Shown one piece after another: positions 33,605 to 43,657 of a DNA stretch of 64,000 nucleotides. Position 1 is the first letter of the stretch. Each line of letters opens with the position of its first letter. Both the position numbers and the translations under genes were made by a program. Source of the stretch: Dehalococcoidia bacterium (GTDB lineage: Bacteria > Chloroflexota > Dehalococcoidia > Lucifugimonadales > Lucifugimonadaceae); contig PBVQ01000001.1 of assembly GCA_002728715.1 (NCBI GenBank), forward strand, positions 73,805 through 137,804, read 5' to 3'. A model generated the notes under the pieces. That model searched no databases. It was not told the DNA's origin and worked only from the letters and a program-made list of their open reading frames with translations.

Positions 33605-34855
33605 ATGTTTTTTTTCAGGCGTAAAAATAAAAAACCAATATATTATGGCTGGTGGGTTGCAATAGCAGGATCATTCAACATGATGATAAGTTCAGGTCCA
33701 ACCTTTCAAGCTGCTAGTACTCTATTTAGAGCAATAGAAGATGAATTCGGATGGTCAAGGGCATTAGTCTCCGGAGTAGCATCTTTCGGTAGATTTGGAG
33801 GAGCATTATTTGGACCATTAGAAGGATGGCTTACAGATAAATTCGGAGCCGGTAAAATGATATTATTTGGATTTACATTTGCAGGTATAGGCATGGTAAT
33901 TTTCTCAAAAATATCTGGACCCATAATGTATTATTTCTCCTTTTTTATTGTATCTTTAGGTTTCTCAATGGGAGGATTTGTACCTTCAATGCACTCAGTA
34001 AACTCTTGGATGTCACAAAAAAGGGCAACTGGAATGGCAATTGTAATTTCAGGATCAAGCTTAGGTGGAGTGTTTGTTCCTTTGATAGTATGGAGCATAA
34101 TTAATTACGGATGGAGAGAAACTACATTAATTATAGGAATAGTAACTTTAGTTGCTGGCCCACCATTATCATATATTATTGGTAAAAAATTAGATCCTAA
34201 AATAAATATCGTCAATAATAAAAATTTAAAAGTTACAACATATAATGCTCTTCAGTATGATTTCAAGCCAAGTGAGGCAATAAAAACTCGAGGTTTTTGG
34301 GGAATTTCTATTACTCATACTTTTACTAATCTTTCAGTTGGGGCTATTTCAGCTCATATTTTCTTTCAATTAACTGATATTAATGGAGCCAACTTATCAG
34401 ATGGACTTGCATCTACAATTTTACCGATCATGGCTTTTACTTCCTTCTTTTTTCAGATAATAGGTGGATTTATAGGAGATAAGTTTAGTAAAAGAAAAGT
34501 TCTACCCTTCCTAATACTTATACAAGGCTTATCATTAATTATTCTTGGGCTTGCAACTACATATCTAGAAAGTATAATCTTTGCAGTCTTATGGGGAATT
34601 GGCTTCGGAGGAAGAACACCAATGCTTCATGCTCTTAGAGGAGAGTATTTTGGGAGGAAACACTTTGGTATGATTTTAGGGATGTCTAGCTTCCCAATGA
34701 TGCTTGGAATGATGATTTCTCCAGTAATTGTAGGTAGAATATATGATATACATAAAAGCTATGTGGGAGTTTTATACATTTTAGGACTTACATGTCTTAT
34801 TGCTTCAGTAACTATTTTGTTTGCATCTAAGCCTAAACCACCACATACGAGATAA
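33605..34855 (+). CDS. Major facilitator superfamily transporter
   Basis: 416 residues from ATG 33605 (an upstream TTG at 33542 adds unlikely residues). About 12 membrane segments; it opens with the P-I-Y-Y-G-W-W-V-A pattern and G-W-S-R typical of monocarboxylate/oxalate-formate-like MFS carriers. A G-x-L-x-D-K/R-type loop appears as G-W-L-T-D-K-F-G. Likely imports or exports a small carboxylate. No Shine-Dalgarno is seen; a TATTAT at 33590 lies 9 bp before the ATG. Confidence 0.87.
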   Translation: MFFFRRKNKKPIYYGWWVAIAGSFNMMISSGPTFQAASTLFRAIEDEFGWSRALVSGVASFGRFGGALFGPLEGWLTDKFGAGKMILFGFTFAGIGMVIFSKISGPIMYYFSFFIVSLGFSMGGFVPSMHSVNSWMSQKRATGMAIVISGSSLGGVFVPLIVWSIINYGWRETTLIIGIVTLVAGPPLSYIIGKKLDPKINIVNNKNLKVTTYNALQYDFKPSEAIKTRGFWGISITHTFTNLSVGAISAHIFFQLTDINGANLSDGLASTILPIMAFTSFFFQIIGGFIGDKFSKRKVLPFLILIQGLSLIILGLATTYLESIIFAVLWGIGFGGRTPMLHALRGEYFGRKHFGMILGMSSFPMMLGMMISPVIVGRIYDIHKSYVGVLYILGLTCLIASVTILFASKPKPPHTR

Positions 34856-34862
34856 TAATAAT

Positions 34863-35198
34863 ATGGAAAATAATATTTTTAAATGTAAGATTTGCAATTA
34901 TAAAATTTTTTCAAAATTTATTCCTGCAACTATGCCTAGTTGCCCAATATGCGGTGGAGATGTTGAACTCAATAAAGATTTTATTGAAAAAAAACTTATT
35001 TCTTTGTGTCAAACTTGTCATGCAGAGAATCAACTATATGAAACTGACATGTGTGAAAGGAATAACTGCAGTAAAGTATCAAGCTATTGGAGTGGGAAAA
35101 AAGATATCGGTCAAGATAATAAAAAACCATTTGAAAACGGTAGAGTTTTATATAAATCATCTCGTGGCCCAGAAGGTGGAACAATTCCTAGATGGTAA
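34863..35198 (+). CDS. Small cysteine-rich (double zinc-ribbon-like) protein
   Basis: 111 residues from ATG 34863, 7 bp after the MFS gene. Eight cysteines in four pairs: C8/C11, C27/C30, C49/C52, C64/C69, enough for two four-Cys metal sites. The C-terminus is polar and ends in a G-P-E-G-G-T-I-P-R-W segment. No family recognised; a metal-binding structural or nucleic-acid-binding role is a guess from the Cys pattern. Confidence 0.65.
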   Translation: MENNIFKCKICNYKIFSKFIPATMPSCPICGGDVELNKDFIEKKLISLCQTCHAENQLYETDMCERNNCSKVSSYWSGKKDIGQDNKKPFENGRVLYKSSRGPEGGTIPRW

Positions 35199-35218
35199 AA
35201 AAATTATTATTCTATTAA

Positions 35219-36199
35219 TCAAACATGAAATTTTTTATGATGTAAAGACAACAAGTTTTCTCCCCAGTCGTTCTTAATATCACGTATCACCGTATGAATA
35301 TGATTTGCTCCATTTTGTGTATTGTCATACTCAATAATAAACTCAGGATGATATAGTGAGTAATAATGTGGCATTTTTGGATTAAGAGAACCAGCCCATA
35401 CAAATCTCATTTTCTCTAGGCTATTAATATTTTTTATATATTCAGAGTAAAATTCATCATTAAATCTTTTGAAATAATGTTTTGTTAATTTTTCAGCCAC
35501 TGATTTTTGGGATTCATACAAATCTGTGAATTTAATACCATCTTCAATATGAAATTTCTTAACATGTATAACATTTTCAGTAATAATATCTGAAGGAGCA
35601 TTCTCGCACAATATTGCCTTTTTTGATTGATGAAAATTCATAGACTTTATCAATTTCCTAGCAATATCTTCTTCTTTTGGTAGAGTTCTTTCTCCTTTTC
35701 TATACCCATGTTGTATTTCCGAAGGATTTGCACCAAAAAAACTGGGTAATAAAGAAATAAATTTTGATGAAAAATTAATTGTTACTAGAACATGATGACC
35801 ATTTAGTCTTATACCCCAAGGATTACCGTCATTATTTGGTTTCCCAAAAATAGAAAAGTAATAAAGACCGCTATCTCTACTCCAATTATTTTTCTCATCC
35901 TGTATTTTTTCCCATTCATCAAGGATTTTCTCAAGTTCTATTATTTTATCAACCGTTACATGACCCATTTCGCTAAGCAAAAACTTAGTAATATTAAAAG
36001 CCAAAACTTGTTGATTTTTACTCATCTCCAATAAGGCTAATCCATATTTCTTAATCGGTGTGTAATGCCAATTAAATCTTTCTTGATCTGAGAATGAAAA
36101 AAATAATTTTTCTTTTTGTTTTGAATCTAATGTATCTACAAATTTTATTACCTTTGAGATCAGTTTATTAGAAAAATTTTTTGAAATATCTATTATCAT
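35219..36199 (-). CDS. DUF3500 family protein
   Basis: 326 residues. The pattern R-F-N-W-H-Y-T-P, G-L-A-L-L-E-M, S-R-D-S-G-L-Y-Y-F-S-I-F-G-K-P, W-G-I-R-L-N-G-H-H and P-S-F-F-G-A-N-P matches the DUF3500 family as I know it. Biochemical function is not established; conserved His and Trp suggest a catalytic domain. No signal peptide. It ends convergently with the cysteine-rich gene and diverges from the Rid-like gene. Confidence 0.75.
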   Translation of the reverse strand: MIIDISKNFSNKLISKVIKFVDTLDSKQKEKLFFSFSDQERFNWHYTPIKKYGLALLEMSKNQQVLAFNITKFLLSEMGHVTVDKIIELEKILDEWEKIQDEKNNWSRDSGLYYFSIFGKPNNDGNPWGIRLNGHHVLVTINFSSKFISLLPSFFGANPSEIQHGYRKGERTLPKEEDIARKLIKSMNFHQSKKAILCENAPSDIITENVIHVKKFHIEDGIKFTDLYESQKSVAEKLTKHYFKRFNDEFYSEYIKNINSLEKMRFVWAGSLNPKMPHYYSLYHPEFIIEYDNTQNGANHIHTVIRDIKNDWGENLLSLHHKKFHV

Positions 36200-36276
36200 A
36201 ATGTAAATATTTATTGATTTATTGTTTCCAACTTATAACATTAAGTATTATTATCAAATAAATTTAAGGGCTAAAC

Positions 36277-36927
36277 ATGGGTAAATACTACGACAATTCA
36301 ATAATTCCTGATTTCTTAAGAAGAAATTTTAATGTTTATGACAGGATCAATAAACTTAGTATAGATTTAGGTTCTTTTGAAGATAATGTAAAAACATTAA
36401 AAGATTCAGAAATATGTACAGAAATTTTTCATGAATCAGGACTAGTTTATCTTTCAGGTCATGGATATGGACCAGGTCAGATGTATGACGATAAATCAAG
36501 GATAATTGAAGGTCAAAAAGCTGCAGAATGGATAGCCAATTCTATGATAAGGCGATTACATTGGGCAATTACATGTGGAGGTGAAGGTGGAGACCTAAAT
36601 GATGTGTTATACACAGTAAAAGCAATTGGTATGGTGGTTTCTACTGATGTTGCTTTTGATGGAGCCCCGTCTGTGATGAATGGTTTTTCGAGAAGATGGC
36701 AGTCCGTTTTTGGTGGAGGTAAGGGTGAATTTTCTAAAAATGGACTTGATACAAGTTTCTCTGGAGTTCATGCTCGAAGTGCGATTGGAGGTTTCACTGG
36801 AAGATTTTCAATAGAACCAGAAATTATTGTTGCAATACCTCCTGATTTATCGAAAGAAATTATAAAAAATAGAGGATGGATACTTCCTTTGACACCAGAA
36901 GCATATAAGAAGATAACTAATAAATGA
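36277..36927 (+). CDS. Rid (YjgF/YER057c/UK114)-family-like protein
   Basis: 216 residues. G-L-V-Y-L-S-G-H-G, the E-G-Q-K-A-A-E-W-I helix, A-R-S-A-I-G-G-F and E-P-E-I-I-V-A-I-P fit the strand-helix order of Rid proteins, with extra residues at both ends. Canonical RidA deaminates enamines/imines through an Arg that here would be the R of A-R-S-A-I-G. Assignment to subfamily is uncertain. AAGGG precedes the ATG, and the gene overlaps the next by 4 bp. Confidence 0.65.
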   Translation: MGKYYDNSIIPDFLRRNFNVYDRINKLSIDLGSFEDNVKTLKDSEICTEIFHESGLVYLSGHGYGPGQMYDDKSRIIEGQKAAEWIANSMIRRLHWAITCGGEGGDLNDVLYTVKAIGMVVSTDVAFDGAPSVMNGFSRRWQSVFGGGKGEFSKNGLDTSFSGVHARSAIGGFTGRFSIEPEIIVAIPPDLSKEIIKNRGWILPLTPEAYKKITNK

Positions 36928-37823
36928 AAATTCTTATATCAGGAAGTAGCGGCCTAATAGGTAAATCCCTAATTAATTTTCTAGAGTCAAAAAAGCATGA
37001 AATATTTATTCTCACGAGAAACGTTAAAGAAAATAGTAAAAATTCAATTTTTTGGGATCCTTACAAAAATATAATTGATTTAAATAAAATCGAAAATTTT
37101 GATGTTTTTATAAATTTAAATGGAAGTTCTATAGCAAAAATCATGATGTTGGGAAGAATAAAATTTGGATCAAAAAAATCTATCTATAATAGTAGAATAA
37201 TCTCAACAAAATTTCTTAGAAACTGTGTAGAAAAATTATCTAACCCTCCAAAATTATATATGACAGCATCAGCATGTGGTTATTATGGTGATAGAGGAAA
37301 TTCAGCTGTCGAGGAAAGTTCGAAACCTGGCTTAGGCTTTCTTTCTGATACTGCTAAAATCTGGGAAAATATTGCAATCCCTAATAAAAAAAATGTAAGA
37401 GTTGTAAACTTACGATTAGGTTTAGTTATTACTAAAAATGGAGGAATAATAAAATCATCTAAATTTATATATAAATCTTATCTAGGCGGCAAGTATGGAA
37501 ATGGTAATCAATGGTGGCCATGGATATCTATGAAAGATACAATTAGAGCGGTAGAACATATAATCGAAAATAAAAGTATAAATGGACCAGTAAATTTAGT
37601 ATCTCCCAAGTTGATAAGAAATAAAGATTTTGTAAAAGAATTATCAATCTACTTTAAGAAACCAGCTATATTAAATTTACCAAGTTACATAATAAAGATT
37701 TTTTTTGGTGAAATAGCCAATGAAGCTTTACTAAGTAGTCAAAAAGTTATACCTAAAAAGCTTTCTGAAACTAACTTTTCATGGGAGCATCTATATATCA
37801 AACAAGCTCTAGATGATGACTAA
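36924..37823 (+). CDS. TIGR01777-type NAD-dependent epimerase/dehydratase
   Basis: 299 residues of the atypical SDR YfcH/SulA-like group: N-terminal I-S-G-S-S-G-L-I-G-K, I-N-L-N-G, the A-S-A-C-G-Y-Y-G-D-R-G active-site segment, and a C-terminal DUF1731-like end. The family is widespread, often annotated as a cell-division inhibitor, without proven activity. Coupled to the Rid-like gene (ATGA overlap), and it overlaps the aconitase 3' end by 4 bp. Confidence 0.85.
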   Translation: MKILISGSSGLIGKSLINFLESKKHEIFILTRNVKENSKNSIFWDPYKNIIDLNKIENFDVFINLNGSSIAKIMMLGRIKFGSKKSIYNSRIISTKFLRNCVEKLSNPPKLYMTASACGYYGDRGNSAVEESSKPGLGFLSDTAKIWENIAIPNKKNVRVVNLRLGLVITKNGGIIKSSKFIYKSYLGGKYGNGNQWWPWISMKDTIRAVEHIIENKSINGPVNLVSPKLIRNKDFVKELSIYFKKPAILNLPSYIIKIFFGEIANEALLSSQKVIPKKLSETNFSWEHLYIKQALDDD

Positions 37824-40480
37824 GAATTTTCTTTAATCATTTTTCTCAAAACAAAAGGAAGAAGGCCACCATTTTTGTAATATTCATTTTCGATTAATGT
37901 ATCAATTCTCACAAGTACTTTAAATCTTTTACTTTGACCAGAAACAGTTTTTGCTGTAACTTCTATAGTAGATCTTGGTTCAACTTCATTAGCAACATCT
38001 GGAATATCGTAAAATTCACTTCCGTCTAATCCTAATGATTCCATTGATTGATTATCAATAAATTGCAAAGGTAAGACTCCCATACCTACTAAATTAGACC
38101 TATGAATACGCTCAAAACTTTCAGCAATAACAGCTCTAACTCCTAATAACATAGGGCCTTTTGCAGCCCAGTCCCTTGAACTTCCAGTACCATATTCTTT
38201 TCCTGCAAAAACGATTAACGGCGTATTATCTAAACGATATTTTTCTGATGCTTCATAAATTCTCATTTTTTCATCAGATGGAAAATGTATAGTCCAGTCA
38301 CCTTCCATATCTGGAGATAATTTATTTCTAAGTCGAATATTTCCAAATGTACCTCTAACCATTACATCATGATTACCTCGTCTTGAGCCATATGAATTAT
38401 AATCTTTTCTTGCTACATCGTTACCAAGCAAAAATTGTCCGGCTGGTGCAGATGGGGGTATAGAGCCTGCTGGAGAAATGTGATCAGTAGTAACAGAATC
38501 TGCAACGCTAACAAGAACTCTAGCATTTAGGATCTCATCTTTTGTTTCAGGTATATGGGAAAAATTATCAAAATATGGAGGTTTTTGAATATACGTTGAG
38601 CTAGAATCCCAATTAAAATTCAAGCCTAGAGATGTTTCTAGATTTTTCCATGCTTCCGGTCCCTCTATAACAGATGAGTACTGTTCATTAAATATTTCAG
38701 GTTTAATTGACTTAGATATTACATCTGAAATTTCACTTTGAGATGGCCAAATATCCTTGAGAAAAATTAAATCCCCATTATCATTAGAGCCGATTGGTTC
38801 ATTTACTAAATCTATATCTACAGTACCAGCTATAGCAAAAGCCACAACTAATATCGGTGAGGCTAAATAATTTGCCTTAACCTGAGGATGAACCCTACCT
38901 TCAAAATTTCTATTACCACTTAACACAGCAGCAACTGTAAGATCATTCTCCGAAACTGTATCAGCAACAGCCTGAGGTAATGGTCCAGAGTTACCAATAC
39001 ATGTTGTGCATCCATATCCTACAGTATTAAAACCCATAAAATCTAAATCTTCATGTAAATTAGCTCTAGTTAAGTATTCAGTAACAACTGTTGAACCCGG
39101 AGCTAAACTGGACTTAACCCAAGGCTTTCTATTTAACCCTTTTTCTCTAGCCTTTCTAGCTAAAAGACCAGCACCAACCATAACGTACGGATTCGAAGTA
39201 TTTGTACAACTAGTAATAGCAGCTATTACAACAGAAGAATTAGAAATTTCTTCTATATTTTTTTCGATATCTATTTCATATTTTTTTTCTGTTGAAACAT
39301 CAAAAGATTTAGAAAAGTTTTCTCCAATATCTTTGAGGGAAATTTTGTCTTGGGGCCTTTTTGGCCCAGCCAAAGATGGGGTTACATCAGACATATCAAA
39401 ATCTATCGATTGAGAGTAAGATGGTTCTGAATTTTTATCATAGAACATACCATTAGTTTTTGAAAAATTTTCTACCCTATTTATTAAATTGTTATCTCTA
39501 CCAGTATCTTTCAAATACTTTATTGTTTGATCATCAATTGGGAAAAAACCACATGTAGCACCATACTCTGGAGCCATATTAGCTATAGTTGCACGATCAG
39601 CTAAAGGTAATTTATGTAAACTAGGTCCATAGAATTCAACAAACTTTTCTACTACACCTACGGATCTTAGTTTTTCCACTATAGACAAAACTAAATCAGT
39701 AGCCGTTGAACCCTCTGGGAGTTCTCCTACAAGTCTAACTCCAACAACTTCAGGTAAAACCATATAGTAAGGTTGACCTAACATAACAGCTTCAGCTTCA
39801 ATACCTCCAACTCCCCATCCAAGTACACCAAGACCATTTATCATAGTTGTATGAGAATCAGTACCAACACATGAGTCAAGCATCAGGGAATTTTTACCCA
39901 ATTCATTATCAAGAAGTATAACCTCTGCTAAATATTCTAAATTTACCTGATGAACAATTCCTGTACTAGGAGGAATAATTCTTAAGTTATTAAAAGCACT
40001 TTGAGCCCATTTTAATAATTTATATCTTTCTGTGTTTCTTTCAAACTCTCTATCAACATTTAATTTTAGTGAGTCTACATTAGAAAAATTATCTACTTGA
40101 ACAGAATGATCAATAACCATATCTGATCTTACAATTGGATTAATGATTGAAGGATCTCCCCCAATTTCTTTAACTGCATCACGCATTGCAGCAATATCTA
40201 CTACTACAGGTACACCAGTAAAATCTTGTAATAGTACTCTACCTGGCATAAAAGGAAATTCACTAGTTGGCTTAGAATTTGGACGCCAAGAGCTTACTAG
40301 TTCAACATGCTCTTTAGTAGCTATGCCTCTATTATGACTTCTCAATACATTTTCTAATAAAACTCTAATTGAGTATGGAGTTTTATTTATTTCAACTAAA
40401 TTTAGCCTTTCTAATGAGTGTATTGACTCATAAGAATACTCTTTTTTATTTGATATTATTTTATTTGTGGAATTAAACAT
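37820..40480 (-). CDS. acnA: Aconitate hydratase A
   Basis: 886 residues from ATG 40480 (TTG 40498 lies upstream). The [4Fe-4S] ligands are visible as S-C-T-N-T-S near residue 428 and Y-G-C-T-T-C-I-G-N near 494. D-S-H-T-T-M-I and the C-terminal swivel domain with G-T-G-S-S-R-D-W-A-A-K-G are typical of AcnA/IRP-type aconitase. It isomerises citrate to isocitrate in the TCA cycle. Monocistronic, convergent with the epimerase gene. Confidence 0.95.
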   Translation of the reverse strand: MFNSTNKIISNKKEYSYESIHSLERLNLVEINKTPYSIRVLLENVLRSHNRGIATKEHVELVSSWRPNSKPTSEFPFMPGRVLLQDFTGVPVVVDIAAMRDAVKEIGGDPSIINPIVRSDMVIDHSVQVDNFSNVDSLKLNVDREFERNTERYKLLKWAQSAFNNLRIIPPSTGIVHQVNLEYLAEVILLDNELGKNSLMLDSCVGTDSHTTMINGLGVLGWGVGGIEAEAVMLGQPYYMVLPEVVGVRLVGELPEGSTATDLVLSIVEKLRSVGVVEKFVEFYGPSLHKLPLADRATIANMAPEYGATCGFFPIDDQTIKYLKDTGRDNNLINRVENFSKTNGMFYDKNSEPSYSQSIDFDMSDVTPSLAGPKRPQDKISLKDIGENFSKSFDVSTEKKYEIDIEKNIEEISNSSVVIAAITSCTNTSNPYVMVGAGLLARKAREKGLNRKPWVKSSLAPGSTVVTEYLTRANLHEDLDFMGFNTVGYGCTTCIGNSGPLPQAVADTVSENDLTVAAVLSGNRNFEGRVHPQVKANYLASPILVVAFAIAGTVDIDLVNEPIGSNDNGDLIFLKDIWPSQSEISDVISKSIKPEIFNEQYSSVIEGPEAWKNLETSLGLNFNWDSSSTYIQKPPYFDNFSHIPETKDEILNARVLVSVADSVTTDHISPAGSIPPSAPAGQFLLGNDVARKDYNSYGSRRGNHDVMVRGTFGNIRLRNKLSPDMEGDWTIHFPSDEKMRIYEASEKYRLDNTPLIVFAGKEYGTGSSRDWAAKGPMLLGVRAVIAESFERIHRSNLVGMGVLPLQFIDNQSMESLGLDGSEFYDIPDVANEVEPRSTIEVTAKTVSGQSKRFKVLVRIDTLIENEYYKNGGLLPFVLRKMIKENS

Positions 40481-40569
40481 AAGTATTTTTTCTTGCAAAA
40501 AGTTTCTAATCAGATAATATATTCTATATCATTTTTCAAAATAAAAATGAAAAATAAATCAAAAATCTT

Positions 40570-41838
40570 ATGCTTAATTATAATCCAGCATCCGTTATAG
40601 CTAATAAAACACCGTTTTTTTATGGTTGGATGATCGTGTTTACATCAAGTCTTTCAATGTTTGTAAGAAATGCTGCAGCAACATTAACAATTGCGGTTTT
40701 TGTATATCCTATGAGTGAAGATTTAGGCTGGAGCAGGACTCTAATTGTAGGTGCAGCTGCTGCATCTGGAGTAGCATCTATGTTTATCTCTCCATTAGCT
40801 GGTTGGATTTTACAAAAATTTGGTAGTAAATTTCTAATTTCTATCTCACTCTTTTTACTTGGTTTAGTTATCTTATCAATCAGGTGGACAAATAACCCTA
40901 TAACTTTTTATCTATTATTCGGAACAGGAAGGTTGATTTTTCAAGCACCACTTCAAATAGGTCCGACTACAGTTGTAGCACAATGGTTTATTAAATTGAG
41001 AGGTAGAGCATCTTCTATTCTTGGAGTTTCTCATTCATTAGGAATGGGTTTATTCCCATTATTTGCACAACTATTTATAAATGCTAATAATGGTGATTGG
41101 CGAATGGCATGGTTTTGGATAGGTATATCAGTTTGGATCATAGCACTTCCTCTAACTTTGCTATTACTTATAAATAAACCTGAGGACATAAAAGAATTGC
41201 CGGATGGTATCACTAAAACATCAAAAATAAATAGTAAAACAAATACTGAAGAACAATGGACTTTACAAGATGCTGTGAAAAAACCCACACTTTGGCTTCT
41301 AGCTTTAGCTGGAGGTTTGGTATTCTTTATCCATACTGGAGTTAATATTCATCAAGCAGCCTTTCTTCGAGACTCAGGCATAAGTGCATCTGCTGCAGCT
41401 TCGGCATTAGCTATCATGGCTGGCGGTAGTGCAATAGGAAGTATAATTTGGGGCAATTTACTAGATAAATTTTCTGTGAAATTAGTATATTCTATAGCTG
41501 CAGGATGGCTTGGAATTACAGCTTTGCTATTCCTTCAAGTAAACTCTACTACCTCAGCATTTATAGTTGCAATAATTTTTGGGATTGGATTAGGAGGTTT
41601 GCTTGTGATACCACCGGTAGCAATGGCTCATTATTTTGGTAGACAATCTTTGGGTGCAATCAGAGGTATAACAGAACCTTTTGTAAGTGGCGGACAAGCT
41701 ATTGGTGCAATTGCAGCAGGGGTTATTTTTGATATATCAGGATCATATGATGGGACTTTTCCTGTTTTTACAGTTGCAGCAATAATTGCAATTGCACTTA
41801 TCATTTCAGCTAGAAAACCTAAAAAAAGTACTAGATAG
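40570..41838 (+). CDS. Major facilitator superfamily transporter
   Basis: 422 residues, about 12 membrane segments. It shares with the MFS at 33.6 kb the N-terminal F-F-Y-G-W-M-I and L-G-W-S-R pattern, so the two are paralogues of the monocarboxylate-like group. It converges, with 8 bp overlap, on an SDR gene. Together with the SDR and mannonate-dehydratase-like genes it could serve uptake of a sugar acid, but that is inference from position. Confidence 0.87.
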   Translation: MLNYNPASVIANKTPFFYGWMIVFTSSLSMFVRNAAATLTIAVFVYPMSEDLGWSRTLIVGAAAASGVASMFISPLAGWILQKFGSKFLISISLFLLGLVILSIRWTNNPITFYLLFGTGRLIFQAPLQIGPTTVVAQWFIKLRGRASSILGVSHSLGMGLFPLFAQLFINANNGDWRMAWFWIGISVWIIALPLTLLLLINKPEDIKELPDGITKTSKINSKTNTEEQWTLQDAVKKPTLWLLALAGGLVFFIHTGVNIHQAAFLRDSGISASAAASALAIMAGGSAIGSIIWGNLLDKFSVKLVYSIAAGWLGITALLFLQVNSTTSAFIVAIIFGIGLGGLLVIPPVAMAHYFGRQSLGAIRGITEPFVSGGQAIGAIAAGVIFDISGSYDGTFPVFTVAAIIAIALIISARKPKKSTR

Positions 41839-42610
41839 CAGCACCACCATCAACCGTGATCATAGATCCAGTTATCATTGATGCATCGTCTGATGCTACA
41901 AAAAGAAAAGTCTTTGCTATATCCTCAGCTGTTTGAAGTCTTCCTAATGGAGTATCATTCAATCTTTTATTATAATTTTCTGGATTTTCAATACTAGTTT
42001 CCCAACCATTAGGACTATAATTATTGTCATTTCTAATAAAAGGGGTATCTACATGGCCAGGCGAAATTAGTACACAGCGAATATCATACTTTGCGAAAGA
42101 ACTTGCCGCAGATCTTGTCAATCCAATCATACCCATTTTTTGTGAGGCATAACCTGGACTTCCCCCTTGCGGGCGAATGGATGCTAAAGAACCTAAGTTC
42201 AGAATTACACCATTACTATTTTTTTTCATAAATGGAATAGTGTGTTTAATACCCAAAAAAGAACCAATAAGTCCCACATCTATTATTTCTCTAAATTGAC
42301 TTTCAGACTGCTCTTCAAATTCAACTCTGAAATTTGCACCAGCATTATTACATAGAATATTTATAGTTCCATACTGATTTAAAGTTTCCTTAACTGCATC
42401 TTGCCATGAATTAGAATCTTTAACATCAATCTTAATTGGAAACGATTCTCCACCATTATTAAGTATTTGATTGGAAATTACTTTTGCTTTTGATAAATCT
42501 ATATCTGCAACGGCTACTTTCGCACCCTCCTGAGCAAAGAGTTTAGCTTGCGAACCTCCTATTGCTCCTCCCGCTGCAGTAATTAGTGCTACTTTATCCT
42601 TTAGTTTCAT
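41831..42610 (-). CDS. Short-chain dehydrogenase/reductase (classical SDR)
   Basis: 259 residues. The cofactor loop reads T-A-A-G-G-A-I-G, slightly off the usual TGxxxGIG; N-N-A-G, catalytic Y-A-S-Q-K and C-terminal M-I-T-G-S-M-I-T-V-D-G-G are present. I-A-D-I-D after strand 2 suggests NAD(H). The ATG overlaps the stop of the mannonate-dehydratase-like gene by 1 bp, so both act in one pathway; oxidoreduction of a hexuronate-derived sugar is a reasonable guess. Confidence 0.88.
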   Translation of the reverse strand: MKLKDKVALITAAGGAIGGSQAKLFAQEGAKVAVADIDLSKAKVISNQILNNGGESFPIKIDVKDSNSWQDAVKETLNQYGTINILCNNAGANFRVEFEEQSESQFREIIDVGLIGSFLGIKHTIPFMKKNSNGVILNLGSLASIRPQGGSPGYASQKMGMIGLTRSAASSFAKYDIRCVLISPGHVDTPFIRNDNNYSPNGWETSIENPENYNKRLNDTPLGRLQTAEDIAKTFLFVASDDASMITGSMITVDGGAAI

Positions 42611-43584
42611 TATTTACCTTCTTTTGTTACAGCTTCAATCATTGCTTGAATATAACCATTAGCAAAGGCTCTACCTCTATGACCCCAATCTGTATCTTGG
42701 AAGGTTGAAGGAACATGATCATCTATAAAAAAACTATCATAATCATTTTGATAATAAGTTTTCATAGCTCGATACATGTCTACATGACCAGTGTTGATGA
42801 ATTCTTCATGGAAACTTTCTGGATTTGGAGCAGAAACATTTCTAAAATGAACATAAAAAATTTTCTTTCTTATAAGCATTTCCTCAATAAATTTATAAAT
42901 ATTTTCACCCTTTGAATCAAACATTTCTGCAATAGTTCCCTGACAAAATTCAATACCACAATAATCAGACGGGTAAATATCTAGATATCTTCTATAATTA
43001 TCGTAACTTCTAAAAATATTAGGTATACCACCTAGTTTTTCGACAGGAGGATCACATGGATGAATCCCTAATTTTATTTTTTCTTCTTCAGCAACAGGCA
43101 TAATAATTTTTAGCCAATATTCTAAATTTTCCCAAATTTCTTCCTCTTCATACTCTCTATCGTGGGTATTTAGAAAATTTTTTGCTTGTTCATAGTTAAA
43201 TGCAGTTACAGTAGCACCTCCTCTAATTATCTTAGGTTGTGTTCGCCATACATGAGATGGCATCCAGTTATATCCAAAAATTTTTATCCCAGCTCTTGCA
43301 ATATTTTTGATTGTAAGAATCATATTTTCAATTTGCTGATCTCTTTTTGGACCATTAAGCATAATGTGGTCATAGAAGCTTGTTGGGACGTTTTCAAGTG
43401 CAGATAAAGATAATCCGTGGCTTTCAATTTTAAGTCTAAGCTTAACTAAATCTCTTAATTCCCAAATACCATTATTTGTAGGTAAACTAGGGGTATTTAA
43501 TAAAATATCAGTTGCACCAAATTGTTTTGCAAAAATTAAAAATTCATCATTAGGTTGATTAAACTGGCCAAATCCTGTTCTCAT
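42610..43584 (-). CDS. D-mannonate dehydratase (UxuA)-like TIM-barrel enzyme
   Basis: 324 residues from ATG 43584, chosen for GGAG 6 bp upstream over ATG 43596/TTG 43599. Features of UxuA: M-R-T-G-F-G-Q start, L-G-I-H-P-C-D-P-P near residue 180, G-I-E-F-C-Q-G-T, and V-H-F-R-N-V with the metal-binding His. UxuA dehydrates D-mannonate to 2-keto-3-deoxygluconate in glucuronate breakdown. Sequence divergence leaves substrate open. Coupled to an SDR. Confidence 0.8.
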   Translation of the reverse strand: MRTGFGQFNQPNDEFLIFAKQFGATDILLNTPSLPTNNGIWELRDLVKLRLKIESHGLSLSALENVPTSFYDHIMLNGPKRDQQIENMILTIKNIARAGIKIFGYNWMPSHVWRTQPKIIRGGATVTAFNYEQAKNFLNTHDREYEEEEIWENLEYWLKIIMPVAEEEKIKLGIHPCDPPVEKLGGIPNIFRSYDNYRRYLDIYPSDYCGIEFCQGTIAEMFDSKGENIYKFIEEMLIRKKIFYVHFRNVSAPNPESFHEEFINTGHVDMYRAMKTYYQNDYDSFFIDDHVPSTFQDTDWGHRGRAFANGYIQAMIEAVTKEGK

Positions 43585-43657
43585 ATAATTCTCCATCAAT
43601 TTAAAAAAACAAAATAATTTATAATATTATAAACTAATATTTTTTTAAGAATAAATA

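Noticed and set aside
34954..35277. Alternative 107-codon plus-strand frame overlapping the cysteine-rich gene
   Set aside because: Poor amino-acid composition; the frame starting at 34863 has paired cysteines and the correct spacing to the MFS gene.
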